Of a DNA stretch of 33,436 nt, positions 13,150-21,540 are shown piece by piece. The translations under genes and the position numbers were made by a program. Numbering within the stretch: position 1 is the first letter of the stretch; every line of letters starts with the position of its first letter. Location of the stretch: the NCBI GenBank assembly GCA_002718595.1, contig PBFD01000004.1:6147-39582 (forward strand). The letters are read 5' to 3'. Origin of the DNA: Gemmatimonadota bacterium (GTDB lineage: Bacteria > Gemmatimonadota > Gemmatimonadetes > Longimicrobiales > Gaopeijiaceae). The notes below the pieces were generated by a model. It worked only from the letters and a program-made list of their open reading frames with translations, made no database searches and was not told the origin of the DNA.

Positions 13150-15480
13150 GTGAGTGTACACGTCGAGGAATTGTTCCGCCGTCTTTTGGGATATCGCTGG
13201 GCTGTATTATCAGTTCACATCGTGCTGTTTATTGCCGGGATCATGGGAGCGAGTAGAGTACGCGTCGACTACTCAGCTGAACAGTTTTTAGTATTTGGAG
13301 GCGATAGCCAGGAGGTATTCGAAAGATACAAGAGCCATTTCCCACGTGAAGACCTTCAGGTATCGGCGTTTTTAGAGGTTAAGGGTCCTATCTCTGTCGA
13401 TGAGTACGAAGATCTAAAAAAGTTGGCTGACAGTTTTACTGAAGCTGGGCTGGATCCTGTGAGATGGATTGGAGGTGCGCAGTTCGTCCAGGAGTCAGTT
13501 ATAGGCGGTGAATCAACCATCGAAATAGTCCGGCTTAAGGATCGGAGTGATGTTTCAGATGTCATGTTGGGGGAAATTTTGGAAACGCGACGTGAGCATC
13601 CACTGTTTGAGGGGTCACTTTGGAATAAAGATCTCACCGTCTTCGGAGTCCATGGATATCTAGATCCTGACAAGAACACTGATTCCCATCGAAGAGAGGT
13701 AACGACTGCATTGCAGGCTGGATTAGATGATTTGAAACCGACATCTGGACGAGTTGTCCTCAGTGGTCTCCCTGTGTTGCGTACAACAATCCCTCTGGCA
13801 CTAGAGGCTGACATGTCGAAGCTGTTGGGGATCGGAATCATCGTATCATTTATTCTGTTGTGGTTGTACTTCAGGAGATTCCTGGTAGCACTGATGTGCT
13901 TTGCTGGTGTGGCACCCGCTATTGTTCTGACCCTCGGCCTTATGGGGTATGCTGGACAGAGTATTTCAGTACTGACCAGTGTTGTTCCGATCGTGATCCT
14001 AGTAGTAGCATTATCCGATGCTACTCATCTCGTCGTTGCAACGCGCGAGGCTTGGCTTGGCGGTCGAATAATGCAAGAGGCGGTGGTGCATACCTTCACC
14101 ACCCTTTCTCGCTCGTGCTTTTTCACCTCGCTGACTACTTCTCTTGGATTCGTGGGTCTAGTAGCTACTCGCAACTATCTCTTTGGAGAATTTGGAGTTG
14201 TATCCGCTTTGGCCGTGGTCATTGCCTATTTTGTGACGTTAACACTTCTTCCCGTCTTACTCTCTTTCGCTAAAGACTTAGGACCCCAGCAGGAGTGGGG
14301 CGAACGTCTGTGGAAAGGTCTTCTCGCACGAGTCGAATCACTCTTACATCTTCCAGTGACGTGGCCTACGGCGATATTCGGGCTTCTGCTAGCAGTCGGT
14401 GTCGTAGCGGGAAGTCAGCTAAGGGTAGAGGCTTACATAATTGATGATCTAAAGGAGGAGGACACAATCCTGGAGGATTTGCGCTGGATCGAAGGGGAAG
14501 GTTTTGGACTTTTCCAGATCAACGTTTATTTGGCCCACCAAAACGGAGAGGGACATTCCCCCGAGATGTTACGGTGGATCCAGGAATTTCAGGATTTTGT
14601 TGAAGAAGAGCCGGCTGTTCTAGGTTCAGTTGGCCTTCCCCAGATACTAGATGAATTGGGTGCGGCTTATGCCGCCCAGTCATTCGGTCTCACTGGCACA
14701 GAAGAAATTGGTCCCTTAGGGGCTGGAAATGCAGAGGAAATAAACGAGCTGCTACTAGGGATGGATGATGAGGCTCTGAACGATGTCTATTTGCGGGATG
14801 CTAATGTGGGCCAGGTGATTGTGTTGGTGAAAGACGAGGGTTCTCTGGTGTTGTCTCCCCTAATGGCTCGAGTGGAACACCGTTTGGAAACCCATCCTCC
14901 ACCAGCAAGTCAGGCCAAGGCAACTGGCACCGTTAAGTTGACGACGATCTTGTGGGACAGACTCGTTTCTTCTTTCTTGCCAGGTATCGCTTTTTCAATC
15001 TTCCTGGTTTGGATTGCTTTGTCATGGATGTTTCGATCGATACGTCTTGGATTGCTCGCGGTTGTGCCCAATCTCGTTCCCCTGATACTGCTTTTAGGCC
15101 TTATGGGTCTCGGTGGATTTGATCTCAAACCCTCGACCATCCTCGTCTTTGCCATTGCATTTGGAATTGTGGCTGACGACACTATCCATTTTCTGGGAGC
15201 CCTCGAACGGAATTTGCGTTCTTCGGATCAAGTTCGCGTTGTATTGTCCCACACGATTAGGGAGGTGGGCCCCGCTCTTATACTAGTGACTGTGGTGGTT
15301 GTTGCGGGATTCAGCGCACTCACGGCTTCACGCTTTCAGGCGTTATTCCTGATTGGATTTCTGACTGCGTCCGCTGCCGTTCTAGCTTTGGTTGCTGACC
15401 TGATCGTGTTTCCAGCACTTCTTCGAGTTGTGGCCAGCAATCCAACTGGTCGATCTCTAATAACGAAGAAGTCCAGTTGA
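13150..15480 (+). CDS. MMPL/RND-family lipid exporter
   Basis: The protein has 776 residues. I choose the GTG at 13150 because GGAGGGAG at 13137-13144 lies 5 bases before it. The layout is that of the RND superfamily (COG1033/MMPL): one N-terminal membrane helix (VLSVHIVLFIAGIMGAS), a periplasmic domain, a six-helix block, a second periplasmic domain and a second six-helix block. Acidic residues in the membrane, likely the proton relay, are in ALSDATHLV (Asp290) and VADDTIHFL (Asp676/677), each near the start of the fourth helix of a block. Relatives such as HpnN and MmpL3 move hopanoids or mycolates. It closes the operon, 25 bases after the kinase fusion, and is the obvious exporter for whatever the operon makes. 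No membrane-fusion partner is nearby. Confidence 0.88.
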   Translation: MSVHVEELFRRLLGYRWAVLSVHIVLFIAGIMGASRVRVDYSAEQFLVFGGDSQEVFERYKSHFPREDLQVSAFLEVKGPISVDEYEDLKKLADSFTEAGLDPVRWIGGAQFVQESVIGGESTIEIVRLKDRSDVSDVMLGEILETRREHPLFEGSLWNKDLTVFGVHGYLDPDKNTDSHRREVTTALQAGLDDLKPTSGRVVLSGLPVLRTTIPLALEADMSKLLGIGIIVSFILLWLYFRRFLVALMCFAGVAPAIVLTLGLMGYAGQSISVLTSVVPIVILVVALSDATHLVVATREAWLGGRIMQEAVVHTFTTLSRSCFFTSLTTSLGFVGLVATRNYLFGEFGVVSALAVVIAYFVTLTLLPVLLSFAKDLGPQQEWGERLWKGLLARVESLLHLPVTWPTAIFGLLLAVGVVAGSQLRVEAYIIDDLKEEDTILEDLRWIEGEGFGLFQINVYLAHQNGEGHSPEMLRWIQEFQDFVEEEPAVLGSVGLPQILDELGAAYAAQSFGLTGTEEIGPLGAGNAEEINELLLGMDDEALNDVYLRDANVGQVIVLVKDEGSLVLSPLMARVEHRLETHPPPASQAKATGTVKLTTILWDRLVSSFLPGIAFSIFLVWIALSWMFRSIRLGLLAVVPNLVPLILLLGLMGLGGFDLKPSTILVFAIAFGIVADDTIHFLGALERNLRSSDQVRVVLSHTIREVGPALILVTVVVVAGFSALTASRFQALFLIGFLTASAAVLALVADLIVFPALLRVVASNPTGRSLITKKSS

Positions 15481-15602
15481 GAAATGCAGGCTATTTGATG
15501 GTTTGTTCTTACAGTGTGTCTAGGTTGCTCCCGATTATCTGTCTTTGGACTGGAATAGCAAAGGTCTTGCTAGATCAAGCGGATTAAAGGCATACTTCAG
15601 TC

Positions 15603-17939
15603 ATGAATTTAGACAATTTCTGGAAAGAACTGAGAAGAAGAAGAGTGGTCAGGGTTGTCGTAGCGTATGCTGTGGCAGTCTTTATCATTTTACAGGTGGC
15701 TTCATTAACCTTTGAGCCGCTTGGCCTGCCTGCGTGGACCTATCAGTTTGTTCTGATTCTTTGTATGGCTGGTTTTCCCGTTGTGTCTGCACTGGCATGG
15801 GCATTCGATGTTAAGAAGGATAATGCTTCAGACGAAACAAAAACCACGGGCCAATTCAGAGCAACGCGGCCTGTCATAATCGGAAGCGTAGCTCTGCTCG
15901 GAGTTGGTTTTGCATTGTGGAATTTCTCCACAAACCCAACAGAGGTTGAAGCAGATGGAGTGGATGTAGACCTCATGGCGGTGGTTCCTTTCAGGATCTC
16001 TTCCGCGGATGATCGTGTGACCATCCTAAGAGAAGGTGTTCTGGATATGCTAGCTCCCATCTTTTCCGGGACCCCGCAAATCATTGACAGTGGAAGAATG
16101 ATAAATGCTTGGAGAGATTTTGCGGGAGATAGTGAGGCTGATCTAAGCGAAGCGGAGTCGGTCGAATTGGCGCGAAGATTAGGTGCAGGTCGCGTGCTTG
16201 TGGGATCAGTTGTGGGAGATGGGGAGAGTTTCGCGATGAATGCGAGACTCCTGAGAGTCCCCGGGGGAGACCTAGTCGGAGATGTCTCTATCGATGGTTC
16301 AGCACCTCGTTTGAGAGAAACACTGACTCAATTGGCTAGTCAGGTGTTGTCTATGGAGGCCGGGGTGGATGAAAGCGAGATCGATTATTTGACCGAATTA
16401 CCATTAGATGCACTGACTGCATATCTCGACGGCAGAAGTGCTTATAGAAGAACCGCTTATATCGAAGCTAGAACAGCTCATATGCAGGCCTTGGATATCG
16501 ATAGCACCTTTGCTCTGGCGGCTGTGGGAGCTTATCAGGCCATACAAATGGGACTGGACGCAGAAAGATTCACATTAAGAAATAGAGCTCTCAGATTGTT
16601 GAGGAATCATATTGAAAACCTGCCTCCAAGGGATGAAGAATTTGTCCGGCTATGGTTGCCACCAGAAGAACTATATTCATTGGTTGAACGAGTCAGAACA
16701 TTGGGAGAATTGGTCAACAGATTTCCAGAGAGTCCTGAAGCTTGGTATGAGTATGGAGACATTATGTTCCACAATACTTGGAGGGTATCTCAGGAAGATT
16801 GGTTGGAAAGATCGAAAGAAGCATTTGAAAAGGCCTTGGAGCTAGATCCTTCCATGGGAGTGGCTAGGCAACACCTTGATTACCATTTAGCAGAAAGCCC
16901 TGATACTGTGGGCGTGCGAGATATGTTTGAGAACACAATCCGCATAGCTGCAGGATCGGAGACGGAAGTATGGGCGAGGTCAGGAATGGCCAGCTTAGGA
17001 GATTCGACAAATTTAGCTTGGATTAATGACAATTTGGAGCAACTTCCCTACGCACAGGCCCAGATGCTCCTTGTCTATGAAGGATTGATTCAAGGAGGGT
17101 TCAAGTATCCCAGCCCGTATGGAGATAGGATTTTTTCCCGTCTGGAACGTACTGCCTTGACGGGAGCAGATCGACGTCAGTACCTGACGTTTTTACACGG
17201 TTACCTTCGTTCGGGGGGTCGTTCGGACGAGGCAGACGATGTGCTCAGAGATTTCGAAGCTGAATTTAGTTCTAATCTTTTCCCCACCTATTTTTGGATA
17301 GAGGCGAATCTCTATTGGGATGGAGCTTTGGATCCAGAGGAATCTGCAATACCAACATTAGAGGCTATGGTTCCACCTCAAGGATCTTTGACCTGGCCAG
17401 CCAGTGCTGACGCATGTGTTGTGGAAATTTGGAAGATAAGGCAGGGTGACCTGTCTACGGTAGGCCAGACGATCGAACGTCTACGCAATGGATCTAATGA
17501 TCCAGATCCTGCCCATGGCCGGAATTCTTTTTGTGTCTTGGGACTTGAGACAATGGCCACTCATGAGAGGAACCCTGAGCAATCTGGAGAATTGGTTGAA
17601 GATCTAAAAAATGTGTTGGGTCAGGGGATAGTTTCTCATCGCTATTGGCAGTGGTTTAAATTCGAAACTGCCAGGATGCTGGAAGACCACGGAGACCCAG
17701 CCAGTGCAGCAAGAATACTGAAATATGTATCTTCAGCACCCGCAATTTTTCCATTGGGCATGTCTACCATTTTGCGTGAATCAGCGAGGCTCAATGTCCT
17801 CGCTGGCAATCTCACAGAGGCACTCAGTGATTATAGAGCGTTCCAGAGGATACGTCCCAATCCTGACTCTCGTTTTGACGCTATGTCAGAATCTATAGAT
17901 CAAAAAATTGCAGAACTGGAAGCAGCGCTAGAGAATTAA
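15603..17939 (+). CDS. membrane-anchored FlgO/TolB-N-like and TPR protein
   Basis: The protein has 778 residues. The N-terminus WKELRRRRVVRVVVAYAV followed by a hydrophobic pair and LAWAFD is a membrane module common ahead of TPR or kinase domains in Gemmatimonadota and some proteobacteria. A third hydrophobic helix lies near 88-105. Residues 125-255 resemble the FlgO-like domain (MAVVPFRI, LDMLAPIF, ARRLGAGRVLVGSVV). After 265 come TPR-like helical pairs, for example AYLDGRSAYRRTAYIEARTAHMQALDID and the block around WLERSKEAFEKALELDPSM. It is probably a scaffold or envelope sensor; no enzyme motif was seen. No strong ribosome site was found before the ATG. Arg codons here are often AGA (four in the first 18 codons), which contrasts with the CGN-rich operon before it. 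It stands 122 bases downstream of the operon, perhaps separately transcribed. Confidence 0.75.
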   Translation: MNLDNFWKELRRRRVVRVVVAYAVAVFIILQVASLTFEPLGLPAWTYQFVLILCMAGFPVVSALAWAFDVKKDNASDETKTTGQFRATRPVIIGSVALLGVGFALWNFSTNPTEVEADGVDVDLMAVVPFRISSADDRVTILREGVLDMLAPIFSGTPQIIDSGRMINAWRDFAGDSEADLSEAESVELARRLGAGRVLVGSVVGDGESFAMNARLLRVPGGDLVGDVSIDGSAPRLRETLTQLASQVLSMEAGVDESEIDYLTELPLDALTAYLDGRSAYRRTAYIEARTAHMQALDIDSTFALAAVGAYQAIQMGLDAERFTLRNRALRLLRNHIENLPPRDEEFVRLWLPPEELYSLVERVRTLGELVNRFPESPEAWYEYGDIMFHNTWRVSQEDWLERSKEAFEKALELDPSMGVARQHLDYHLAESPDTVGVRDMFENTIRIAAGSETEVWARSGMASLGDSTNLAWINDNLEQLPYAQAQMLLVYEGLIQGGFKYPSPYGDRIFSRLERTALTGADRRQYLTFLHGYLRSGGRSDEADDVLRDFEAEFSSNLFPTYFWIEANLYWDGALDPEESAIPTLEAMVPPQGSLTWPASADACVVEIWKIRQGDLSTVGQTIERLRNGSNDPDPAHGRNSFCVLGLETMATHERNPEQSGELVEDLKNVLGQGIVSHRYWQWFKFETARMLEDHGDPASAARILKYVSSAPAIFPLGMSTILRESARLNVLAGNLTEALSDYRAFQRIRPNPDSRFDAMSESIDQKIAELEAALEN

Positions 17940-18024
17940 CCTGGGGCTTCCTAAGGAAATCAAGGTGGATCCTAGCGAAAGCCAGTAATTTGGACGGACA
18001 TCTCTAAATGGAGTGGAGAAAAAC

Positions 18025-19122
18025 GTGATTGACCTGAGTGAGAGGAATCTTACCCGAAGAACCTTTCTGAATGTGGCTGGACTGACGATTGCTGGTGCTA
18101 CCTTTGGGCCAGTATTAACAAGTGCTGAAATGAGTCACCACGAACGGATTGAGGCTGCATTAACCAACCAGCCGACGGATCGCACTCCACTGAGCTTTTG
18201 GTGGCATTGGGCCAACAAAGACCGTTCACCGAGGCGTCTTGCGGAACTGGCTGTTGAACTTCAGCGCAGGCTTGATATGGATTTTATCAAATTCTCTCCT
18301 TACGGATTGTATTCAGTTGTGGATTGGGGCGTAGAATTAAACGTTCAGGGTGGCGAGACACCTATACTAGCGGAAAGCCCGATTGAGAAACCTGATGACT
18401 GGTTGAAGATCAAACCGGTTCGAAGTGATGCTGGAGAATACCTGATCGTACTTGAGGCTCAGCGTATCGCTCTCGAAATGCTGAACGGTGAAGTTCCTTT
18501 TGTACAAACGGTTTTTTCTCCTCTGACTTCTGCCTCAAAGATTGCGGGGCCAGGGAACCTGATGAGGTACATGCAAGACTCGCCAAGACAACTACATACC
18601 GCGCTTGAAGCGATCACAGAAACCAGCCGAAGCTTTGTCGAGCGGGTGATTTCTGGTGGCGCTGACGGGGTCTTCTTCGCTAATCAGTGGGCAGGTGTCG
18701 ATCTTTTGCCACCAGATCTCTACAATGAATTCTCTAAGCCCTACGACCTGCAGATGCTCGAACCGCTAAAGGGCAAGACGTGGTTCAATATCTATCACTT
18801 GCATGCACACGATATAAATTTTGATGGCGTTCTTGATTATCCAGTAGAAGCGTTCAACTGGCACGACCAAGATTATGGTCCATCCATAGCAGATATGAGA
18901 AAGAGGACCGATAAGTGTTTGATTGGTGGAATAACTCCGAGTGCGAGAGGGCCGTTGGTAAGGGGCTCGACGGCCGATGTTGATCGGGAAGTTAGGGATG
19001 CGATACAGCAATCTGGTGGGACCGGATTCATCCTGGGCCCAGGTGAAGTTGTTGATCCGTCAGCGAAAGCAGAGAATGTAGATCAGATACTCAATAGTGT
19101 TCTGGACGAAGCAAACGATTAA
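18025..19122 (+). CDS. Tat-exported uroporphyrinogen-decarboxylase-family protein
   Basis: The protein has 365 residues from the GTG at 18025 (GGAG at 18015-18018, 6-base gap); another GTG at 18013 is in frame. The N-terminus NLTRRTFLNVAGLTIAGATFG is a twin-arginine signal (Arg11-Arg12), with a likely cut near TSA-EM. The mature part has the UroD superfamily opening HERIEAALTNQPTDRTPLSF, then DFIKFSPYGLYSVVDWGVE. Later come GADGVFFANQW, WFNIYHLHAHDINF, and a C-terminal LIGGITPSARGPLVRGS followed by FILGPGEVV, as in UroD-like proteins and MtaA/CmuA-type corrinoid methyltransferases. True UroD acts on uroporphyrinogen in the cytoplasm, so export is odd. It is probably not the haem enzyme but a relative. 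A possible metal-binding His (LHAHD) is present. The gene meets the minus-strand VOC gene tail to tail with only 9 bases between. Confidence 0.8.
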   Translation: MIDLSERNLTRRTFLNVAGLTIAGATFGPVLTSAEMSHHERIEAALTNQPTDRTPLSFWWHWANKDRSPRRLAELAVELQRRLDMDFIKFSPYGLYSVVDWGVELNVQGGETPILAESPIEKPDDWLKIKPVRSDAGEYLIVLEAQRIALEMLNGEVPFVQTVFSPLTSASKIAGPGNLMRYMQDSPRQLHTALEAITETSRSFVERVISGGADGVFFANQWAGVDLLPPDLYNEFSKPYDLQMLEPLKGKTWFNIYHLHAHDINFDGVLDYPVEAFNWHDQDYGPSIADMRKRTDKCLIGGITPSARGPLVRGSTADVDREVRDAIQQSGGTGFILGPGEVVDPSAKAENVDQILNSVLDEAND

Positions 19123-19131
19123 GCTAGGTCT

Positions 19132-20088
19132 TTAGTTGGAATCTTGATCGATTATTCTTAGCAGTTCCTCGTTGTCCTCATGCGGCAGAAACGAGTCAAA
19201 TTCCAGGTAATAGCCTTCAGGGTCATAGCCGACGAAAGCGCGGTATCGAGGATTTTCTTCTTCGATCGATTGGGATCGCATCTCAAGAGATCCAGCACGT
19301 GCGTGCTCAAACCATTCATCTAACTGGGTGGTCAAAAACGAGATATTGACCGCTTTTTGGTCGGTGTAGGAGTGCATTCCCAGGGTCTCATCTACCGGAC
19401 CAATAAAGCCAGTTGAAGAGGCTTGATAAACCTTAGCCCAGCCTTGGTCAGCGACCATGTCTAGGCCGATCTCATTTTCCCAGAAAGCTTCCATGCCAGG
19501 CAAGTCTCGATAGTACAACCAGAGAACCGTCGCTTTGAAACCGAGGCCAGGGGGAACTTCTGAGTCTGCGCCTTGAGCAAAAACAGTTTTCGCTCGGTCG
19601 AGGATAGGTATGAATCGCTCGTTTTCAGGATGAGGATTGAATCGCTCAAATTCTAGGTAATAGCCTTCGGGGTCATAGGCAACGAACCCGTCGTGGGCGC
19701 TATTTTCTGTCGGGCTATATTCATCGCTTCGCATCTCCACGCCTTGCAGGTTGAGGTAATCCCACCACTCATCAAGCTGATCAGTCACAAGGGCTAATGC
19801 GACTGTCTTGGGCTCGTCGGGGGTGTGCATCCCCATCGTTCCATCGACCAACGTCAAATAGGAACTGCCGGCTACTTGCAGGATCTTAGCATAACCGTAG
19901 TCTGCAGCGATCTTTAGTCCCAATGTTTTGGTGTAGAAGTCTGTTGCTGCATCTAGGTCATTGTAGTACCAAAAAGCGTTGCTACCCACAATCTCCAATG
20001 GGATCATCTCATGTGGTGTCCCGTTATCACCTTCATTTCTACACCCAATAGTCATGAGAGTGAAAAGGATAGCTAGGGTTTTCTTCAT
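19132..20088 (-). CDS. lipoprotein with two VOC (glyoxalase/bleomycin-resistance) domains
   Basis: The protein has 318 residues from the ATG at 20088, chosen for GAGGG 5 bases upstream. An ATG at 20103, which overlaps the previous stop as ATGA, would add five residues. MKKTLAILFTLMTIGC is a classic lipoprotein signal with Cys16. Two VOC domains follow: about 30-150, starting SNAFWYYNDLDAATDFYTKTLGL, and about 185-310, starting ATVLWLYYRDLPGMEAFWENEIGL. Both end with nearly the same stretch, YDPEGYYLEF, where the last Glu is a usual metal ligand. The repeat is visible in the DNA at 450-base spacing. It could be a metal-dependent lyase or binding protein anchored in the envelope; the substrate is unknown. 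It follows the DUF411 gene in one unit. Confidence 0.85.
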   Translation of the reverse strand: MKKTLAILFTLMTIGCRNEGDNGTPHEMIPLEIVGSNAFWYYNDLDAATDFYTKTLGLKIAADYGYAKILQVAGSSYLTLVDGTMGMHTPDEPKTVALALVTDQLDEWWDYLNLQGVEMRSDEYSPTENSAHDGFVAYDPEGYYLEFERFNPHPENERFIPILDRAKTVFAQGADSEVPPGLGFKATVLWLYYRDLPGMEAFWENEIGLDMVADQGWAKVYQASSTGFIGPVDETLGMHSYTDQKAVNISFLTTQLDEWFEHARAGSLEMRSQSIEEENPRYRAFVGYDPEGYYLEFDSFLPHEDNEELLRIIDQDSN

Positions 20089-20099
20089 CTGGCCCTCAT

Positions 20100-20600
20100 T
20101 CATCGAGGGTCTATTTCCGCAAAGACTTTCAGCTGACCGCTATGATCGAATGAATATGCAGCATAAGGACGTGCTCCAGGTCCTTCCATGCCCGGTGATC
20201 CGATCGGCATTCCTGGCACTGTGATACCTGCTATTTCTGGCTCCTCTGAAAGAAGGCGTTTAATTTGATCTGCGGGCACGTGTCCTTCGACTACGTAGCC
20301 TCCAACTAATGCTGTGTGGCAGGAAGACATCTCCACAGTAATTCCAACCTCTTTTTTCAGGGCATACAAAGACTGGTCACTGACATTTCTAGCATCAACT
20401 TGAAACCCGGCTTCTCTCAGATGGTCTACCCACCCATTACAGCAACCACAAGTTGGGGTCTTATAGACCAATATCGAAGGAGCATGGTTTTCGAATTTTG
20501 TCGATCGCTCTTGTGGTGCCTGATCTGCAGCCGCTTGAGTGGCTTCTCCACATCCGGAAACCAAGATGCTGAGGCTTGCAATGAGTGACAGTAAACGCAT
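20100..20600 (-). CDS. DUF411 copper/metal-binding lipoprotein
   Basis: The protein has 166 residues. A lipoprotein signal with Cys17 (ILVSGC) is followed by the DUF411 core. The hallmark YKTPTCGCCNGWVDHL gives Cys51, Cys53 and Cys54; then SSCHTALVGGYVVEGHVPA gives Cys94, His95 and His107; then ITVPGMPIGSPGMEG, with Met residues suited to copper(I). The family is linked to copper handling in Gram-negative bacteria. The start is preceded by AAGAAGG about 10 bases upstream. The stop overlaps the possible upstream ATG of the VOC gene, so the two are translationally linked. It diverges from the DUF305 gene across a 205-base gap, which makes a shared regulator plausible. The family call is secure; a direct role in copper resistance is inferred. 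Confidence 0.92.
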   Translation of the reverse strand: MRLLSLIASLSILVSGCGEATQAAADQAPQERSTKFENHAPSILVYKTPTCGCCNGWVDHLREAGFQVDARNVSDQSLYALKKEVGITVEMSSCHTALVGGYVVEGHVPADQIKRLLSEEPEIAGITVPGMPIGSPGMEGPGARPYAAYSFDHSGQLKVFAEIDPR

Positions 20601-20805
20601 GAGAGAGTGCCTTCTTGTAGGTGACGCTTCAAAGAAAATAATGTATAAGCAATTGCCTATTAGAAACAGTAGAGATCAGGGGGCCTCCTATTTGAAGCAG
20701 AAAGTTGAGATACTAAGGAGAGTGTTCTGTCAGTAGCACATAGCTAGGAATCCAGCCTGCAGGTAGATTGGGTGACGCATTCTTTAGTAAATAGATGAGG
20801 AATAG

Positions 20806-21507
20806 ATGGTTGGATTCATGATTCGATTTTGGACAGACAGGTGCAGAGCCTTTCGGGCGAGTGCAGTGATATTTAGCGCGTTCGCTATGTTAGGCTGTGT
20901 ATCGCTCGGATCATCCACCAATGAGCCCAGTGTACCCCAACCTGACTATGATCGACTGGAGAGGATTTACCAGGCCCGGGCAGACAGTGCCAGGATGGTG
21001 GTCAGTGATGCGGATGCTAACTTTATGACAGGGATGGTTCACCACCATGCGCAGGCCTTGGTGATGTCAGCTCTCGCAACTACTAACACTTCTAGTACGG
21101 CTATCAAAACATTGACGGGACGCATCATCAATGCTCAAAAGGACGAGATCTCAGTGATGCAACGGTGGCTGCGCGAAAGAGGACGGCCTGTGCCAGAAAT
21201 TGGTTCACATACTTCGATGGCTATGGGTCAAGACCATTCTATGCATATGCCGGGAATGCTTTCTCCTCAACAAATCGATTCATTAACGTTAGCACATGAC
21301 GAAGAGTATGACCGTCTTTTTTTGAAATATATGATTCAACATCACAATGGTGCTGTGACCATGGTCCATGAGCTTTTTGCCACGGATGGAGCAGCACAGG
21401 ACGATTTTGTTTTTAAGCTCGCCTCCGATATTCAGGTAGATCAAATTACTGAGGTGGCGAGAATGCAAAAGATGCTGGATGAACTCGTGAGAGCATCTCC
21501 GAATTAA
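20806..21507 (+). CDS. DUF305 metal-binding lipoprotein
   Basis: The protein has 233 residues; the ATG at 20806 has GAGG at 20797-20800. The N-terminus ends in a lipobox AMLGC with Cys31. The DUF305 four-helix domain is clear: FMTGMVHHHAQALVMS (His79-81), a Met/His-rich loop MAMGQDHSMHMPGM that could bind copper(I) or silver, and YMIQHHNGAVTMV (His179-180), followed by the helix AR-MQKMLDEL. Family members (CopM-like) bind copper in the periplasm. The gene is transcribed away from the DUF411 gene and 33 bases before the LVIVD-repeat gene, so these may be co-transcribed. Family certain, ion specificity inferred. Confidence 0.92.
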   Translation: MVGFMIRFWTDRCRAFRASAVIFSAFAMLGCVSLGSSTNEPSVPQPDYDRLERIYQARADSARMVVSDADANFMTGMVHHHAQALVMSALATTNTSSTAIKTLTGRIINAQKDEISVMQRWLRERGRPVPEIGSHTSMAMGQDHSMHMPGMLSPQQIDSLTLAHDEEYDRLFLKYMIQHHNGAVTMVHELFATDGAAQDDFVFKLASDIQVDQITEVARMQKMLDELVRASPN

Positions 21508-21540
21508 CACTAATGATCCCCCAAACTGAGGAATTATAAG

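Noticed and set aside
3155-15480. Archaeal-type ether-lipid pathway as an explanation of the operon
   Set aside because: HMG-CoA reductase, a UbiA enzyme and a membrane kinase are reminiscent of it, but no geranylgeranylglyceryl phosphate synthase or glycerol-1-phosphate dehydrogenase is present, and the other genes do not fit.
15603-17939. Horizontal transfer of the TPR gene because of AGA codons
   Set aside because: The difference is only by eye, AGA/AGG also occur elsewhere in the window, and no flanking mobile element is present.
9302-21524. Identical 12-mer ATCCCCCAAACT near 9303 and 21514, both just before ribosome sites
   Set aside because: Short enough to be chance, and no secondary structure or wider conservation is visible.
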